A stretch of 64,000 nt of DNA from an uncultured Flavobacteriales bacterium (GCA_946480085.1 CAMLHZ010000007.1:62001-126000), one strand, 5' to 3'. Counted from the stretch's first letter, positions 53,880 through 62,162 are shown. Notes: a model not told the origin generated them from the sequence alone. Numbers and translations: made by a program.

Positions 53880-54515
53880 TTAAAAACGGAATCCAACTGT
53901 AAGTTGTAGCCATTGATTACGGTAACGTGGACTATCGGAGGTTCCATCACCGTTATTGGTCTGGAAATCCCAGCCAACTCGAGGTGCAATAACAAAGTGA
54001 TTAACGTTGATATCCGCCCCGAAAATAGCACCTAAAGTATTTTTTCGGAGGTTAGAGTTGTTGAACTCATCGTATTCCGATTCTGTAAAAGTTCCATAAT
54101 TCCAAACGTCGCTTTGACTTGTTAAGTAAGAGTAAGTTGGACCACCTACAAAAGTGATATATTCAACTGGTTTGAACTGGATCAGGATAGGAACATCAAT
54201 GTAATTCGATGTTCGTGTAAATGAATAATCTGTTCCAAATGCACGTCCATAGGCCTGAAAACCTTTTTGAGAGTAGATGATCTCTGGTTGAATCCCTAAA
54301 TATTTTCCCACCGGAATAGACATAAAAGCACCAGCTGCAAAACCGTTTTTTGAGTCTGCCTGAAATTCCTGACCTTGTTCGTCCCAAACGTTCGAGTTAT
54401 TAATACCACCTTTAATACCGAATTGAAGTTGTTCACGATTGTCTTCTGTTTGTGCGTTCAAGTTCATCCCGAAGATTGAAACACTCGTGCAAAGCACTAA
54501 TACTAATCTTTTCAT
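53880..54515 (-). CDS. Outer-membrane porin-family beta-barrel protein
   Basis: 211 residues with a signal peptide ending at NLNAQ (about 22). The pattern is an eight-stranded small barrel: QFGIKGGINNSNVW, GFAAGAFMSIPVGKYLGIQPEIIYSQKGFQAYG (split: YLGIQPEIIYSQKGF), FVGGPTYSYLTSQ and a final aromatic strand QLTVGFRF. This is the Bacteroidota OMP_b-brl_2/PorT-like group. PorT itself is a T9SS factor, but this family is broad, so no T9SS role is claimed. The start at 54515 opens the signal peptide; the longer frame adds ten residues. Confidence 0.8.
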   Translation of the reverse strand: MKRLVLVLCTSVSIFGMNLNAQTEDNREQLQFGIKGGINNSNVWDEQGQEFQADSKNGFAAGAFMSIPVGKYLGIQPEIIYSQKGFQAYGRAFGTDYSFTRTSNYIDVPILIQFKPVEYITFVGGPTYSYLTSQSDVWNYGTFTESEYDEFNNSNLRKNTLGAIFGADINVNHFVIAPRVGWDFQTNNGDGTSDSPRYRNQWLQLTVGFRF

Positions 54516-54679
54516 GACGTTAAATTGTTTAAGTTCGAATGTCATGTTCGAAATACTGTACCTACAACCGGTTTCATCTTCTTAAGAAAAGTTAATCACC
54601 TGTGTTTTTAGTGTGTACAGAGGAGTGTTTTGAGGCGGGTTGACGTGCCAAAGACTTCATTCTTTTTCAAAATGAAAAT

Positions 54680-54723
54680 CCCCTCATTCAAAATGAAATT
54701 AATCTTTCAAGTTGAATGAGGGG
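54680..54723 (-). terminator. Long-stem hairpin after exonuclease III
   Basis: CCCCTCATTCAA / TTGAATGAGGGG, a perfect 12-bp stem with a 20-nt loop; on the minus strand GATTTTCATTTTG follows, a weak T-tract. It lies 29 nt after the xth stop. Confidence 0.65.
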
Positions 54724-54752
54724 AGATCGATGTTTTTAATATTTTTCTCGCC

Positions 54753-55514
54753 TTAGTTCAGTTCCAGAGCAACCGGACAGTGGTCTGATCCAAAGATGTC
54801 GTTGTGTATAGTTGCAGATTTGATATGCGGAAGGAATGCCTCACTGGCTAAAAAGTAGTCAATCCGCCAGCCAACATTTTTCTCGCGTGCACCACCGCGG
54901 TAACTCCACCAGGAATACTTGACTTCGTCACCATTTTTAGCGCGCCATGTATCAACCAATCCTGCTTTGATCAAATTGTCCATACCATCAATTTCCTGCT
55001 GCATGTACCCCGCTGATTTGTTGTAATTCGCTTTTGGTCGAGCCAAATCGATACTTGTATGTGCAACGTTTAAGTCGCCACAAACCAAAACAGGTTTCTT
55101 TGCCTCTAGTTTCTTAATGTATTTCAAGAAGTCAGCATCCCATGCCTGACGATAATCCAAGCGTAACAATTCACTTCCGGAGTTCGGGACATAAACAGTT
55201 ACCAGATAGAAGTTTTCGTATTCGGCACAAATTACGCGACCTTCATTGTCGTGTTCAGCAATACCCATATCGTAGGTAACAGAAATTGGTTCTATTTTAG
55301 AAAGAATTGCAGTTCCCGAATAACCTTTTTTCTCAGCTTCGTTTACGTATACGAAAGGGTAATTCAAAGGAGCAACAGTTTCTTTTACCTGCTCAACGCT
55401 GGCTTTTGTTTCTTGCAAACAGATAACATCATAATTGTGTGTTTGCATATCCTTGATAAACGTTTTTCCGGCAATAGCACGCACTCCGTTTACATTAAAA
55501 GAAAGTAGTCTCAT
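54753..55514 (-). CDS. xth: Exodeoxyribonuclease III
   Basis: AP endonuclease/3'-5' exonuclease of the EEP superfamily in base excision repair. 253 residues. Motifs in order: LLSFNVNGVRAI, VICLQETKA (Glu metal ligand), VTVYVPNSG, VLVCGDLNVAHTSIDLARPK (Asp and Asn of the active site), YSWWSYRGGAREKNVGWRIDYFLAS (split: WSYRGGARE, GWRIDYFL) and GSDHCPVALEL (catalytic His). The frame begins upstream at 55571, but ATG 55514 starts the conserved LLSFNVN. Divergent from the fulvocin C-like operon. Confidence 0.95.
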   Translation of the reverse strand: MRLLSFNVNGVRAIAGKTFIKDMQTHNYDVICLQETKASVEQVKETVAPLNYPFVYVNEAEKKGYSGTAILSKIEPISVTYDMGIAEHDNEGRVICAEYENFYLVTVYVPNSGSELLRLDYRQAWDADFLKYIKKLEAKKPVLVCGDLNVAHTSIDLARPKANYNKSAGYMQQEIDGMDNLIKAGLVDTWRAKNGDEVKYSWWSYRGGAREKNVGWRIDYFLASEAFLPHIKSATIHNDIFGSDHCPVALELN

Positions 55515-55578
55515 GTTCTTTGAATTTTGGATAAAAATAACGCTATGATTCATTTGAAAGGAATTTTTCAAGAATTTA

Positions 55579-55607
55579 TTGTTTTTTGAAAAACACTTTT
55601 ATATTTG
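55579..55607 (+). promoter_or_regulatory. Promoter of the fulvocin C-like operon
   Basis: TTG at 55579-55581, 18-nt spacer, TATATTTG at 55600-55607, giving a leader of about 20 nt before ATG 55634. It lies inside the longer open frame starting at 55586, which supports the later start. Confidence 0.6.
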
Positions 55608-55633
55608 TTCTACTAACGTATAAATTATTCACT

Positions 55634-56236
55634 ATGAGAAAATTAGTTTTCTTTCTGGGGGGCATTGTGCTCCTTGCAACAGTTGCATGTTCAAAATCTG
55701 CGAATGTTAAAACCGAAAGGTCTGAAGCTGTTGAGTCATTTCAAAATTTAGAGAAAAGCACCGACCAGCGAATGGCATTTAGTTTATTAACGGTAAATGA
55801 AAAAGTAGATTTGGCAAAAGAGCATATCGATTTTTGTATTTCCTATTTCAATCTTACATCAACACAAGTAGGGATTTTGCAAAATGTGAAATCTAATTTA
55901 AGAGATATTTATTCTTCATCAGATCCTGAAAATGAACACGCGTTAATTGCTCTTGCTTTAGATATTCAGCAGTATTTTTCAAATTTATCTGATCGTGATG
56001 GTCAAATAATTTTTGATTCGATGGTTACAGATGAAGACGGAGTTAATGGAATTGCAACTCATAATCCGGATAAAATTGTTTCGTGTACATGTAGTTCGAA
56101 ATCAAACTGGTGTTCATCATCACCTTATGGGCCAAGAATCACTTGTGATAAATCTGCATGTAATGATCAGACATCTTCTGGTTGTGGAACTTTGTGGGGA
56201 TATGCCTGCAATGGTAAGTGTAATATCTTTGCATAA
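55634..56236 (+). CDS. Fulvocin C-related cysteine-rich lipoprotein (putative bacteriocin precursor)
   Basis: 200 residues. A lipoprotein signal ends with TVAC, Cys19. A helical acidic middle (about 25-148) follows. The last about 50 residues hold eight cysteines: C151, C153, C160, C171, C176, C184, C192, C196 (SCTCSSKSNWC...SGCGTLWGYACNGKC). As I remember the myxobacterial bacteriocin fulvocin C (45 residues, eight Cys), it has the same opening CxC-x6-C and GCGTxWxYACNG-like end; a database family 'fulvocin C-related' exists in Bacteroidota. So the protein looks like a lipid-anchored precursor with a releasable disulfide-rich tail. That release and a killing activity are inferred. The stop codon abuts the next ATG with no gap. 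Confidence 0.8.
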   Translation: MRKLVFFLGGIVLLATVACSKSANVKTERSEAVESFQNLEKSTDQRMAFSLLTVNEKVDLAKEHIDFCISYFNLTSTQVGILQNVKSNLRDIYSSSDPENEHALIALALDIQQYFSNLSDRDGQIIFDSMVTDEDGVNGIATHNPDKIVSCTCSSKSNWCSSSPYGPRITCDKSACNDQTSSGCGTLWGYACNGKCNIFA

Positions 56237-57085
56237 ATGAATGTTTTTCGAGCAATCGGGTGGATAATATTGTCCACCCTCATTTTTTTTGTTTTGTTCA
56301 TTGTTTTGCAATGGATTACTCATGAATTATTGCTGATTAATAGAATTACACATAACATTCTTGTTGTTGTTGTTGTTGGATTGGCTTCATATGCCTTACC
56401 GAAATATTATGGTGTTATCGGCTCCTCATTAGTCGCTCTTTTCTGGTTTTGTTTGATGATTTTTTCACATAATCTTTCTTATGAGCACATCACGATTTCT
56501 GTCATTATGTTACTTGGTGGTACTGCTGGGATGTTATTGAAAAAGAGAAGACACATTTTCTTTATAGCTTCAATTTTGGTTACTGTTGTCATTTTGGTTG
56601 CTGCTTATTTTAAGTATTCCACTATTGAGATTGTTTCAGTTTCTTCTGATGATAGATTATCAATTGATTTGGTTAACGAATCAAACGAGGAAGTGAAGAA
56701 TATGTTTGGTGAGAAATTATTTCTATCAAGGGATAGTGTTTACCTGATTAATTTCTCATTTTACGCCTGCCTCCCGTGTAGAAAAAAGAAAAAGACAATG
56801 AAGGAACTTGAAGAAAAGTTTAAAAACAAGCCATTTCGACTCATTAATATTCATTCTTTCGAATCTAAAAAGATGTATCTGGATTATTATAAAGATGAAC
56901 CTGAAACATATCATGATTCAGAACAACTACTTCAAAAGAAGTTCAAAATTAATGGAGCTCCGTTCGAGTTATTGTTTGATAAAAGTGGTTATGAAGTCCG
57001 TAGAATGGAAGGTTTTGACGCTGAATATAGCCAAGATTACCTGAATAAAACAATTAATGAAATATCAAAATTTTTAAAGAGATGA
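56237..57085 (+). CDS. Membrane protein with thioredoxin-like domain (CLPC)
   Basis: 282 residues. Four hydrophobic segments (about 7-27, 40-55, 60-78 and 88-125) form a membrane domain; the C-terminal part (about 140-282) looks like a thioredoxin-like TlpA fold with C178-L-P-C181 (NFSFYACLPCRKKKK) and a PFELLFDKSGYEV strand. Such domains handle disulfides outside the cytoplasm. Because it begins directly at the stop codon of the eight-cysteine lipoprotein and overlaps the next gene by ATGA, a role in forming or checking disulfides of that protein, or in self-protection, is a reasonable inference. Base composition is AT-rich. Confidence 0.72.
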   Translation: MNVFRAIGWIILSTLIFFVLFIVLQWITHELLLINRITHNILVVVVVGLASYALPKYYGVIGSSLVALFWFCLMIFSHNLSYEHITISVIMLLGGTAGMLLKKRRHIFFIASILVTVVILVAAYFKYSTIEIVSVSSDDRLSIDLVNESNEEVKNMFGEKLFLSRDSVYLINFSFYACLPCRKKKKTMKELEEKFKNKPFRLINIHSFESKKMYLDYYKDEPETYHDSEQLLQKKFKINGAPFELLFDKSGYEVRRMEGFDAEYSQDYLNKTINEISKFLKR

Positions 57086-57471
57086 GATACCGTTTAGCTT
57101 TTTTTATTGCGTTCTTCCAACTAATATGCTCATGTAATGAGTCCTCTGAATCAACTAAGAAAAATATGGATTCAGTCGTAGTGTTACCATCAAAGCGTGA
57201 TCTTGGAAAGGTTGAAAGTAGTGATTTAATTACTTTGAATTTTGAGATCATAAATAATTCAAATAAGGATATTAAAATCGTTTCAAAGGCAAAATCTTGT
57301 GGTTGCACAAATTTTGTTCTGCCTTCAGATAAGTTGAAAGCTAAATCTCACACAGTTGTAAATGTTGATTTTGATCCAACAAAAGTGAGTGGTGATTTTG
57401 AGAAATCTGTATTTTTCCGATTGGATAATGGAAAGATTTTGTTGTTTAAGTTTTCTGGTACTGTGGTTTAG
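57082..57471 (+). CDS. DUF1573 Ig-like lipoprotein
   Basis: 129 residues. A lipoprotein-type signal ends near Cys16/18 (FQLICSCNES). The body is one DUF1573 (ASPM-SPD-2-Hydin-like) beta-sandwich: KRDLGKVESSDLITLNFEIINNSNKDI (split: KRDLGKVESSDL, NFEIINNSNKDI), the typical KSCGCTNFVLPSDKLKA, VDFDPTKVSGDFEKSVFF. DUF1573 proteins are surface or periplasmic binding domains without an assigned reaction. It overlaps the thioredoxin-like gene by 4 nt and ends the three-gene unit. Its stop codon overlaps the stop codon of an ATPase remnant on the other strand. Confidence 0.75.
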   Translation: MRYRLAFFIAFFQLICSCNESSESTKKNMDSVVVLPSKRDLGKVESSDLITLNFEIINNSNKDIKIVSKAKSCGCTNFVLPSDKLKAKSHTVVNVDFDPTKVSGDFEKSVFFRLDNGKILLFKFSGTVV

Positions 57472-57690
57472 TTGATAATATTAATCCGAAACAACCGCCT
57501 GAAATAAATCTCAAAAACGGGGTCCAAGTGCTCTACGTTATTGCCTTTAAAATCGATTAGATCTTGCTCTATAAGGATGAGAGGGTTTTTTACGACCGAG
57601 ACCGATGTTCTCAGTTGGTATTTTTCGATAGCGGCCTTTGATGAAAATTGTTTTGCCTGAAAGCATTAATGCAATGATTAGGTTATCAGA
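57468..57690 (-). pseudogene. Decayed 3' fragment of the ATPase gene at 60878-62026
   Basis: Read on the minus strand, this stretch encodes, from about 57650 to the stop at 57468, the same C-terminal 60 residues as the intact ATPase: KQFSSKAAIEKYQL, NPLILIEQDLID, GNNVEHLDPVFEIYFRRLF and RIN at the end, next to KQLSSKATIEKYQL, NRRILMEQDLID and GNNVELLDPVFEIYFRRLF in the intact protein. Further upstream the match (LIIALMLSG versus LIKAILNGE) continues in another frame, so a frameshift is present, and the rest of the gene is missing. There is no start codon. DNA identity is moderate, with many substitutions, so the copy is not recent. Confidence 0.85.
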
Positions 57691-57754
57691 AGTTTAATTT
57701 TTACTGGTTTTCAAAAATAATTTAGTTGAATATTTTGCGAGTGCAGTATACAAA

Positions 57755-57792
57755 CAAAAAAAATGACTACCCGCTTGTTGCAGATAGCCATT
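57755..57792 (-). terminator. Terminator of the secreted-protein gene
   Basis: AATGGCTA / TAGTCATT stem (one G-T) on the minus strand around a 15-nt loop, followed by eight T. It lies 25 nt after the stop at 57817. The remaining DNA between it and 57690 is AT-rich without visible genes. Confidence 0.75.
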
Positions 57793-57816
57793 CTTTATTC
57801 TATTATAAGAAACCTC

Positions 57817-59400
57817 TTAGTTGCCCAAAGATTCCATTCTAAATTCCAATTTTTTCTCTTTTCGGTAGTATTCACCAACAGAAATAAATCCTGGTTTTGC
57901 CGCTTGAATCCAGAAGTACCAAGAGTTGCTATTGATAGGAACACGTTTTGCTGAATCATCACCTTCGCGAACAGAGATAACACCAATCATAATATCATTT
58001 TTCTTGATATCACCTTTTTGCTCTCTACGGTTAGCATCAATGTAAACAATGTCGAACTGATCTTTAGCTTCATCTCTTGAAGTGAAAGAATAATCGAAGA
58101 AACCTAAAGATTTGATGTAGTAACCCATTGTTGAAGAACTCATAAATCCTCCACCTGGGACATTTACAGATGTTTTCTTCTTAGAAACGATATCAAAATC
58201 AACCATTTTCTTGTTTTGGTCAAGTTCAATTACAACCATGTTTCCAACGCGTACTTCAAAAGCTCCTGCGTTTGTAGATCCACCTAGTGCAGCAACCGCA
58301 ACATTTGCAGCAATACCTCCGGCTGAAACTTGCTTACGGAATTGTTCTCCGATAAGGAAAATGTGTCCATTATCTGAAACTACGATGTCATGGAAGAAAA
58401 TACTAAATGGTTTATCAGCTTCTTTTTTGTCTTCCTCATCCATGTTTTCCATCTTGAATTTGTCGATATCACCTTTCCACGCGTATTGTGTACTGGAAAT
58501 TTCGTTTCCATTCAAATCCAATTCCATTGCGAAAATACCTTGACTTTTATCTTTCAAATAGTCGTCTTTAGGCTTAAAGTATTCACCAACAATGATAATC
58601 TTTTGTGTTTTTTCGTTGATAAACGATTTCAAGATTGATTTACGACCTGTTGCTTCAGTTCCTAATTGGAATTCTTTGATTTTCTTTCCAGTCTTTGTGT
58701 CAAGAACTAAACAAAACATATCGATTTCTTTCGTCATCATGTTTTTCTTCTTAGAAATTGTTGCCGTTAAGATGTTTTCAGAGACGTCAACAATCTCAGA
58801 TGTTTCAATCAATGTTGAGTTTGGATCTGGTCCAAATGTCCAAAGTTCTTTGGCGTCATTATCATAAGCCACAATTTCGTATCCAAGTTTGTTGTTCTTT
58901 ACGAAAGTGTTTCTAACGAAACCAGCGTTACCCATTGGGTAAATAGAAAGGTTCTCTGTCTGAGAAGTTGTGTTTTGTTCAATACGAGCTACTTCCCACT
59001 TGCTTAAATCATCTTTAGCAATGTTGCTTTTTCCCAATAAAGTTCCGCTTCTGTCATAAGAAACAAACTCCATTCCGGTTTTGTTGTTGTAGAACTGCAT
59101 CATAAAAGAAGATCCGTTATAAACCACTTCTAATAGAACGCTTTTCTTTGATTTAACGATTTCAAAATTTCCAGATTCATTGTAGTTGTCATCGAAAATC
59201 GCGATTTCGTAAGCGTTATTTTCTTTGTCAACTTTCTCTTTCATGTAGAATACGTAGTAACCAACAATTTTGTTGTTCTCAATAATAGTTCCTGAGTTTG
59301 ATGCGCTTCTTAGATTTAGTACGTTGGGTACGGTTGTTTGTGCAGTAAGTGTCCCAAAAGAAAGGGCAAGCGCTGCGATTAAGGTTTTTAGATTTCTCAT
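57817..59400 (-). CDS. Exported protein of unknown function
   Basis: 527 residues with a signal peptide ending at TLTAQ (about 21). The sequence is rich in short strands (KIVGYYVFYMKEKVDKENNAYEIAIFDDNY, NKLGYEIVAYDNDAKELWTFG, split) with recurring 'turn-Asp-Asn' patterns suggestive of a beta-propeller-like secreted protein. I do not recognise the family with confidence. There is no T9SS C-terminal domain, so it is probably periplasmic. The M48 protease gene lies 5 nt upstream on the same strand, so the two are likely co-transcribed. Confidence 0.7.
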   Translation of the reverse strand: MRNLKTLIAALALSFGTLTAQTTVPNVLNLRSASNSGTIIENNKIVGYYVFYMKEKVDKENNAYEIAIFDDNYNESGNFEIVKSKKSVLLEVVYNGSSFMMQFYNNKTGMEFVSYDRSGTLLGKSNIAKDDLSKWEVARIEQNTTSQTENLSIYPMGNAGFVRNTFVKNNKLGYEIVAYDNDAKELWTFGPDPNSTLIETSEIVDVSENILTATISKKKNMMTKEIDMFCLVLDTKTGKKIKEFQLGTEATGRKSILKSFINEKTQKIIIVGEYFKPKDDYLKDKSQGIFAMELDLNGNEISSTQYAWKGDIDKFKMENMDEEDKKEADKPFSIFFHDIVVSDNGHIFLIGEQFRKQVSAGGIAANVAVAALGGSTNAGAFEVRVGNMVVIELDQNKKMVDFDIVSKKKTSVNVPGGGFMSSSTMGYYIKSLGFFDYSFTSRDEAKDQFDIVYIDANRREQKGDIKKNDIMIGVISVREGDDSAKRVPINSNSWYFWIQAAKPGFISVGEYYRKEKKLEFRMESLGN

Positions 59401-59405
59401 TTATT

Positions 59406-60845
59406 TTATTTGATTTGTTTTACAAAAGTGTACCTTTTTACAGAGTACAAATATTCTTCTAGCTGTGATACGAACCAGCCGTATGGAGAGTCTTTCAATG
59501 CTGGGACGTATTGCGGCCAAATGAGTTTCAGGGTTTCTTCGTTATCTGCTTTTATCAAACCTATAATTCCTATGACTTGTTGTTCAGGTGTTAGATCCGG
59601 AGTTGAAAAGCTGATTTTCGGAACAATAGTGTTTGACATCGCGTAAAAATTGGCGCTGCTGCAGTTGGTCATAATATGGCAAAAACGATCGTAATCTTCT
59701 GGTTGTGCAAGGTTTTGCGACTCAATATATTTTCCAATAATATAACGTTCTTTCAAAAATCCTAATGTGATGAAACCAAGAGCTGTATTGGTCAGGTTCT
59801 GCTCGTCGAGATTGTAATTCTCCACTGCCATATATTGGTAGCGTGAAAGCTCTCCCAGTTGAAATGCGATTTTACTCATTTCCTGATAAAGCTTGGATCG
59901 CATTTCAGCAGTACTTAGTTTTATTTCAACATTCGCTAGGTTATAAGCTTTCTCCAGAGCAATGTAACGATCGTCTGAATACGGGTGACTAGCCAAATAA
60001 GAATCCCATTCGGTTTCTATTTTTTTACTGAAACCAAGCGAATTTTCTCTGGTATAATATTTTTCTTTGGCAGAAAACACTTCCTGAACCGGCGTTGGAA
60101 GCGCTGAGAAATCCATTTTTCCGGCTAATGCTTCGCTGTAGTAATTCATGATTTCAAATACCTTGATTCCCTGTGAGGCATCGAATCCAGCGGCAATAAC
60201 ATATTTCAACCCAAGTGAATCAGCGTCTAACTCATTTTGTCTTGATTGTTCCTTATCATTTAGAATCTTAGGAAGCATCAGGGTGTTTAAGGCCGTTGCC
60301 TGACCATATTCCTGTCTGGCTGCAATTCTCAATTCTTTTTGTATTGAATCGTTTGTTAGAAATTTTACGGTTTTTATTTGGTCTTTTTGGCTATGTTTCA
60401 GCGAATTATGAGCAATTTCATGGGCAATTACCGTCGCCAATTCATTTACGTTTCTGCATTCATATACCAGATTTGCGTTAATGAAGAGAATGTCTTCTCC
60501 CATTGTAAATGCATTGAATGCAGTTGATTTGTAGATGAATGCTTCTGTATGCTGAGGAATTTCTGGATTGGCAGAAAGAAGAGCTTTTACAACTGAATCT
60601 ACCAGACTAGTCATGTAACAATCTTCTAAAACATATTTTTTGTCAAGAAGTATAGTTTCAGCTTTAATCTTTTGCGCATGTCGGTTTCTAAGTAACGCTT
60701 TTTGATCGTTCTCTAATACTTCTGAATCCGGAATAAATGGCTTGGATTCTTTTATACGTTCGCGTGCCATCTCCAAACGAAACTCCGTTTGAGAAAAGGC
60801 GATTACTGAAATAAGTGTAAAAACTAGACTTAGGGGCAGTTTCAT
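59406..60845 (-). CDS. M48 family zinc metallopeptidase, exported, short form
   Basis: 479 residues with a signal peptide ending at AFSQ (about 18). The zinc site is H142-E-I-A-H146 in VIAHEIAHNSLKHS; the third ligand glutamate is in QNELDADSLGLKY (ELDAD, where many relatives have ExxAD). AFTMGEDILFINANLVYEC and FDASQGIKVFEIMNYYSEAL surround the catalytic region. It is probably involved in envelope proteolysis. It shares the N-terminal organisation of the 753-residue M48 protein at 13231 but lacks the long C-terminal part. The secreted protein gene follows 5 nt downstream. Confidence 0.85.
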   Translation of the reverse strand: MKLPLSLVFTLISVIAFSQTEFRLEMARERIKESKPFIPDSEVLENDQKALLRNRHAQKIKAETILLDKKYVLEDCYMTSLVDSVVKALLSANPEIPQHTEAFIYKSTAFNAFTMGEDILFINANLVYECRNVNELATVIAHEIAHNSLKHSQKDQIKTVKFLTNDSIQKELRIAARQEYGQATALNTLMLPKILNDKEQSRQNELDADSLGLKYVIAAGFDASQGIKVFEIMNYYSEALAGKMDFSALPTPVQEVFSAKEKYYTRENSLGFSKKIETEWDSYLASHPYSDDRYIALEKAYNLANVEIKLSTAEMRSKLYQEMSKIAFQLGELSRYQYMAVENYNLDEQNLTNTALGFITLGFLKERYIIGKYIESQNLAQPEDYDRFCHIMTNCSSANFYAMSNTIVPKISFSTPDLTPEQQVIGIIGLIKADNEETLKLIWPQYVPALKDSPYGWFVSQLEEYLYSVKRYTFVKQIK

Positions 60846-60859
60846 TCGGTAATTTTACA

Positions 60860-60867
60860 CGAAAATA
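60860..60867 (-). promoter_or_regulatory. -7-like box of the short M48 protease gene
   Basis: On the minus strand TATTTTCG, one base off TAnnTTTG, 14 nt before the ATG. Confidence 0.35.
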
Positions 60868-60877
60868 CTTCTTTTTT

Positions 60878-62026
60878 TTAATTGTGATTAATCCTGAACA
60901 ATCTCCTGAAGTAAATCTCAAAAACAGGATCCAAAAGCTCAACGTTATTGCCTTGACTATCGATGAGGTCTTGCTCCATAAGGATGCGACGGTTTTTTAC
61001 AACCAGGGCCGATGTTCCGAGTTGATATTTTTCGATCGTAGCTTTCGATGAAAGCTGTTTTTCTCCGTTCAAAATGGCTTTGATCAATTTTATCTGTGAT
61101 TGATTCATCAATTCAATTTCACGTTGAAATAGGGGAGTATTCGACTGAATCACTTGCTCTATCGCGCTTTCAATGATTTGTTGCGTGCAGATGCTTTCTG
61201 TTCTCACCCAGGTGTAGTGCGACAATTGTTGTACATACCACGAGTGGTTTTTCATGCTGTCGCTGATCAGTTTAGCATTTTCTTTGTCAATAGATTTTCC
61301 TGTACGCTTGAATTGTTTCATGATGAATGTAATCCATTTCTCGGAGGCAATCTTCTGCAGAAACATCAAATCACCAAACTTGTAAAAGGCATTTGATGAA
61401 TTACTGAAAATGTCGTTCATCATATGGCGCTTACTTCCGTAAATGCAGTAAGTCACTTGTTTTTGTCGCTGCCAAACTGCTCTTAGGCGTTTCTCCAGCT
61501 GATAGTTCGAATCGATATCCCGTAAATGCTGAAACTCATCTATACAAATGATATAACGTGTGCCTTTTTCCTGAGCAATGAGTTCTGGTAGGTTTAGTAC
61601 CTCATCTTTGTGTTTTTCCAATTCTGAAAGATCGAATGTGATACTGAAATCGATGTGTGGATTGACGCCGAAGTTCAGTTTTGGTGTCAGTTTACGAAAG
61701 TATTTTTTTATCAGTTGTACCCATTCTTCCCATTTGTTGGAAGAAGTCGTGATAACGGAGCGAGCGAATAATTCGAGAAATTCCTGTTCATTACCCACTG
61801 AAAACATATCGAAGGAAACAATGAAAAGGTCGGAATTTTCTTTTTGAAGATCGAGAATTACTTTTTCAACTAGGGAAGATTTTCCCCAACGTCGTGGCGA
61901 GATCAACAAGGTGTTAATTCCTCCAACAAGGTTGCTTTTCAAGCGTAGTGCGTCTTCCTCGCGATTGGTGAAGGCAGTTGTGCTTACCGTCGACCCGAAA
62001 TTGAATGGCATTATTCGATCTTTCAT
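60878..62026 (-). CDS. P-loop ATPase (archaeal-ATPase/AAA type) of unknown function
   Basis: 382 residues. Walker A SPRRWGKSS at about 43-51 and Walker B YIICIDEF at 158-165, with SKRHMMNDIF as a sensor-1-like segment and a helical C-terminal region that could bind DNA (SKATIEKYQLGTSALVVKNRRILM resembles a winged helix). These stand-alone ATPases are common and mobile in Bacteroidota and archaea; the substrate is unknown. A promoter with its -33 element inside the first of four palindromic operators lies just upstream, so the gene is probably repressed, perhaps by its own product. ATG 62026 is 4 nt from the -7 box; Met6 (62011) is an alternative. A decayed partial copy is at 57468-57690. Confidence 0.85.
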   Translation of the reverse strand: MKDRIMPFNFGSTVSTTAFTNREEDALRLKSNLVGGINTLLISPRRWGKSSLVEKVILDLQKENSDLFIVSFDMFSVGNEQEFLELFARSVITTSSNKWEEWVQLIKKYFRKLTPKLNFGVNPHIDFSITFDLSELEKHKDEVLNLPELIAQEKGTRYIICIDEFQHLRDIDSNYQLEKRLRAVWQRQKQVTYCIYGSKRHMMNDIFSNSSNAFYKFGDLMFLQKIASEKWITFIMKQFKRTGKSIDKENAKLISDSMKNHSWYVQQLSHYTWVRTESICTQQIIESAIEQVIQSNTPLFQREIELMNQSQIKLIKAILNGEKQLSSKATIEKYQLGTSALVVKNRRILMEQDLIDSQGNNVELLDPVFEIYFRRLFRINHN

Positions 62027-62030
62027 TCTC

Positions 62031-62062
62031 CGAATGTATGAAATTGAATCTAGCTTACCAAA
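62031..62062 (-). promoter_or_regulatory. Promoter of the ATPase gene, -33 inside operator 1
   Basis: On the minus strand TTTG at 62059-62062, 20-nt spacer, TACATTCG at 62031-62038. The TTTG is part of the first TTACC-AAAT-GGTAA palindrome, so binding there would block the promoter. Confidence 0.65.
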
Positions 62063-62128
62063 TGGTAACTTACTAGTTGGTAAGTTTATTTTTTATAGCT
62101 TACTTTTTGGTAAGTTACCATTTGGTAA
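62055..62128. promoter_or_regulatory. Array of four TTAC-N6-GTAA palindromic operators, 15-bp phased
   Basis: TTACCAAATGGTAA (62055-62068), TTACTAGTTGGTAA (62070-62083), TTACTTTTTGGTAA (62100-62113) and TTACCATTTGGTAA (62115-62128) start 15, 30 and 15 bp apart, as if a fifth site at 62085 were degenerate. The whole array is also an imperfect palindrome about 62092. It lies between the divergent ATPase and mutS2 genes. Confidence 0.85.
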
Positions 62129-62162
62129 GTTGAGTAATCGCAACACAAAACAAGATTTACGC

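Noticed and set aside
60878..62026. Reading the ATPase and its operators as a toxin-antitoxin module
   Set aside because: Only one gene is present between mutS2 and the M48 protease; no small partner ORF could be found next to it.
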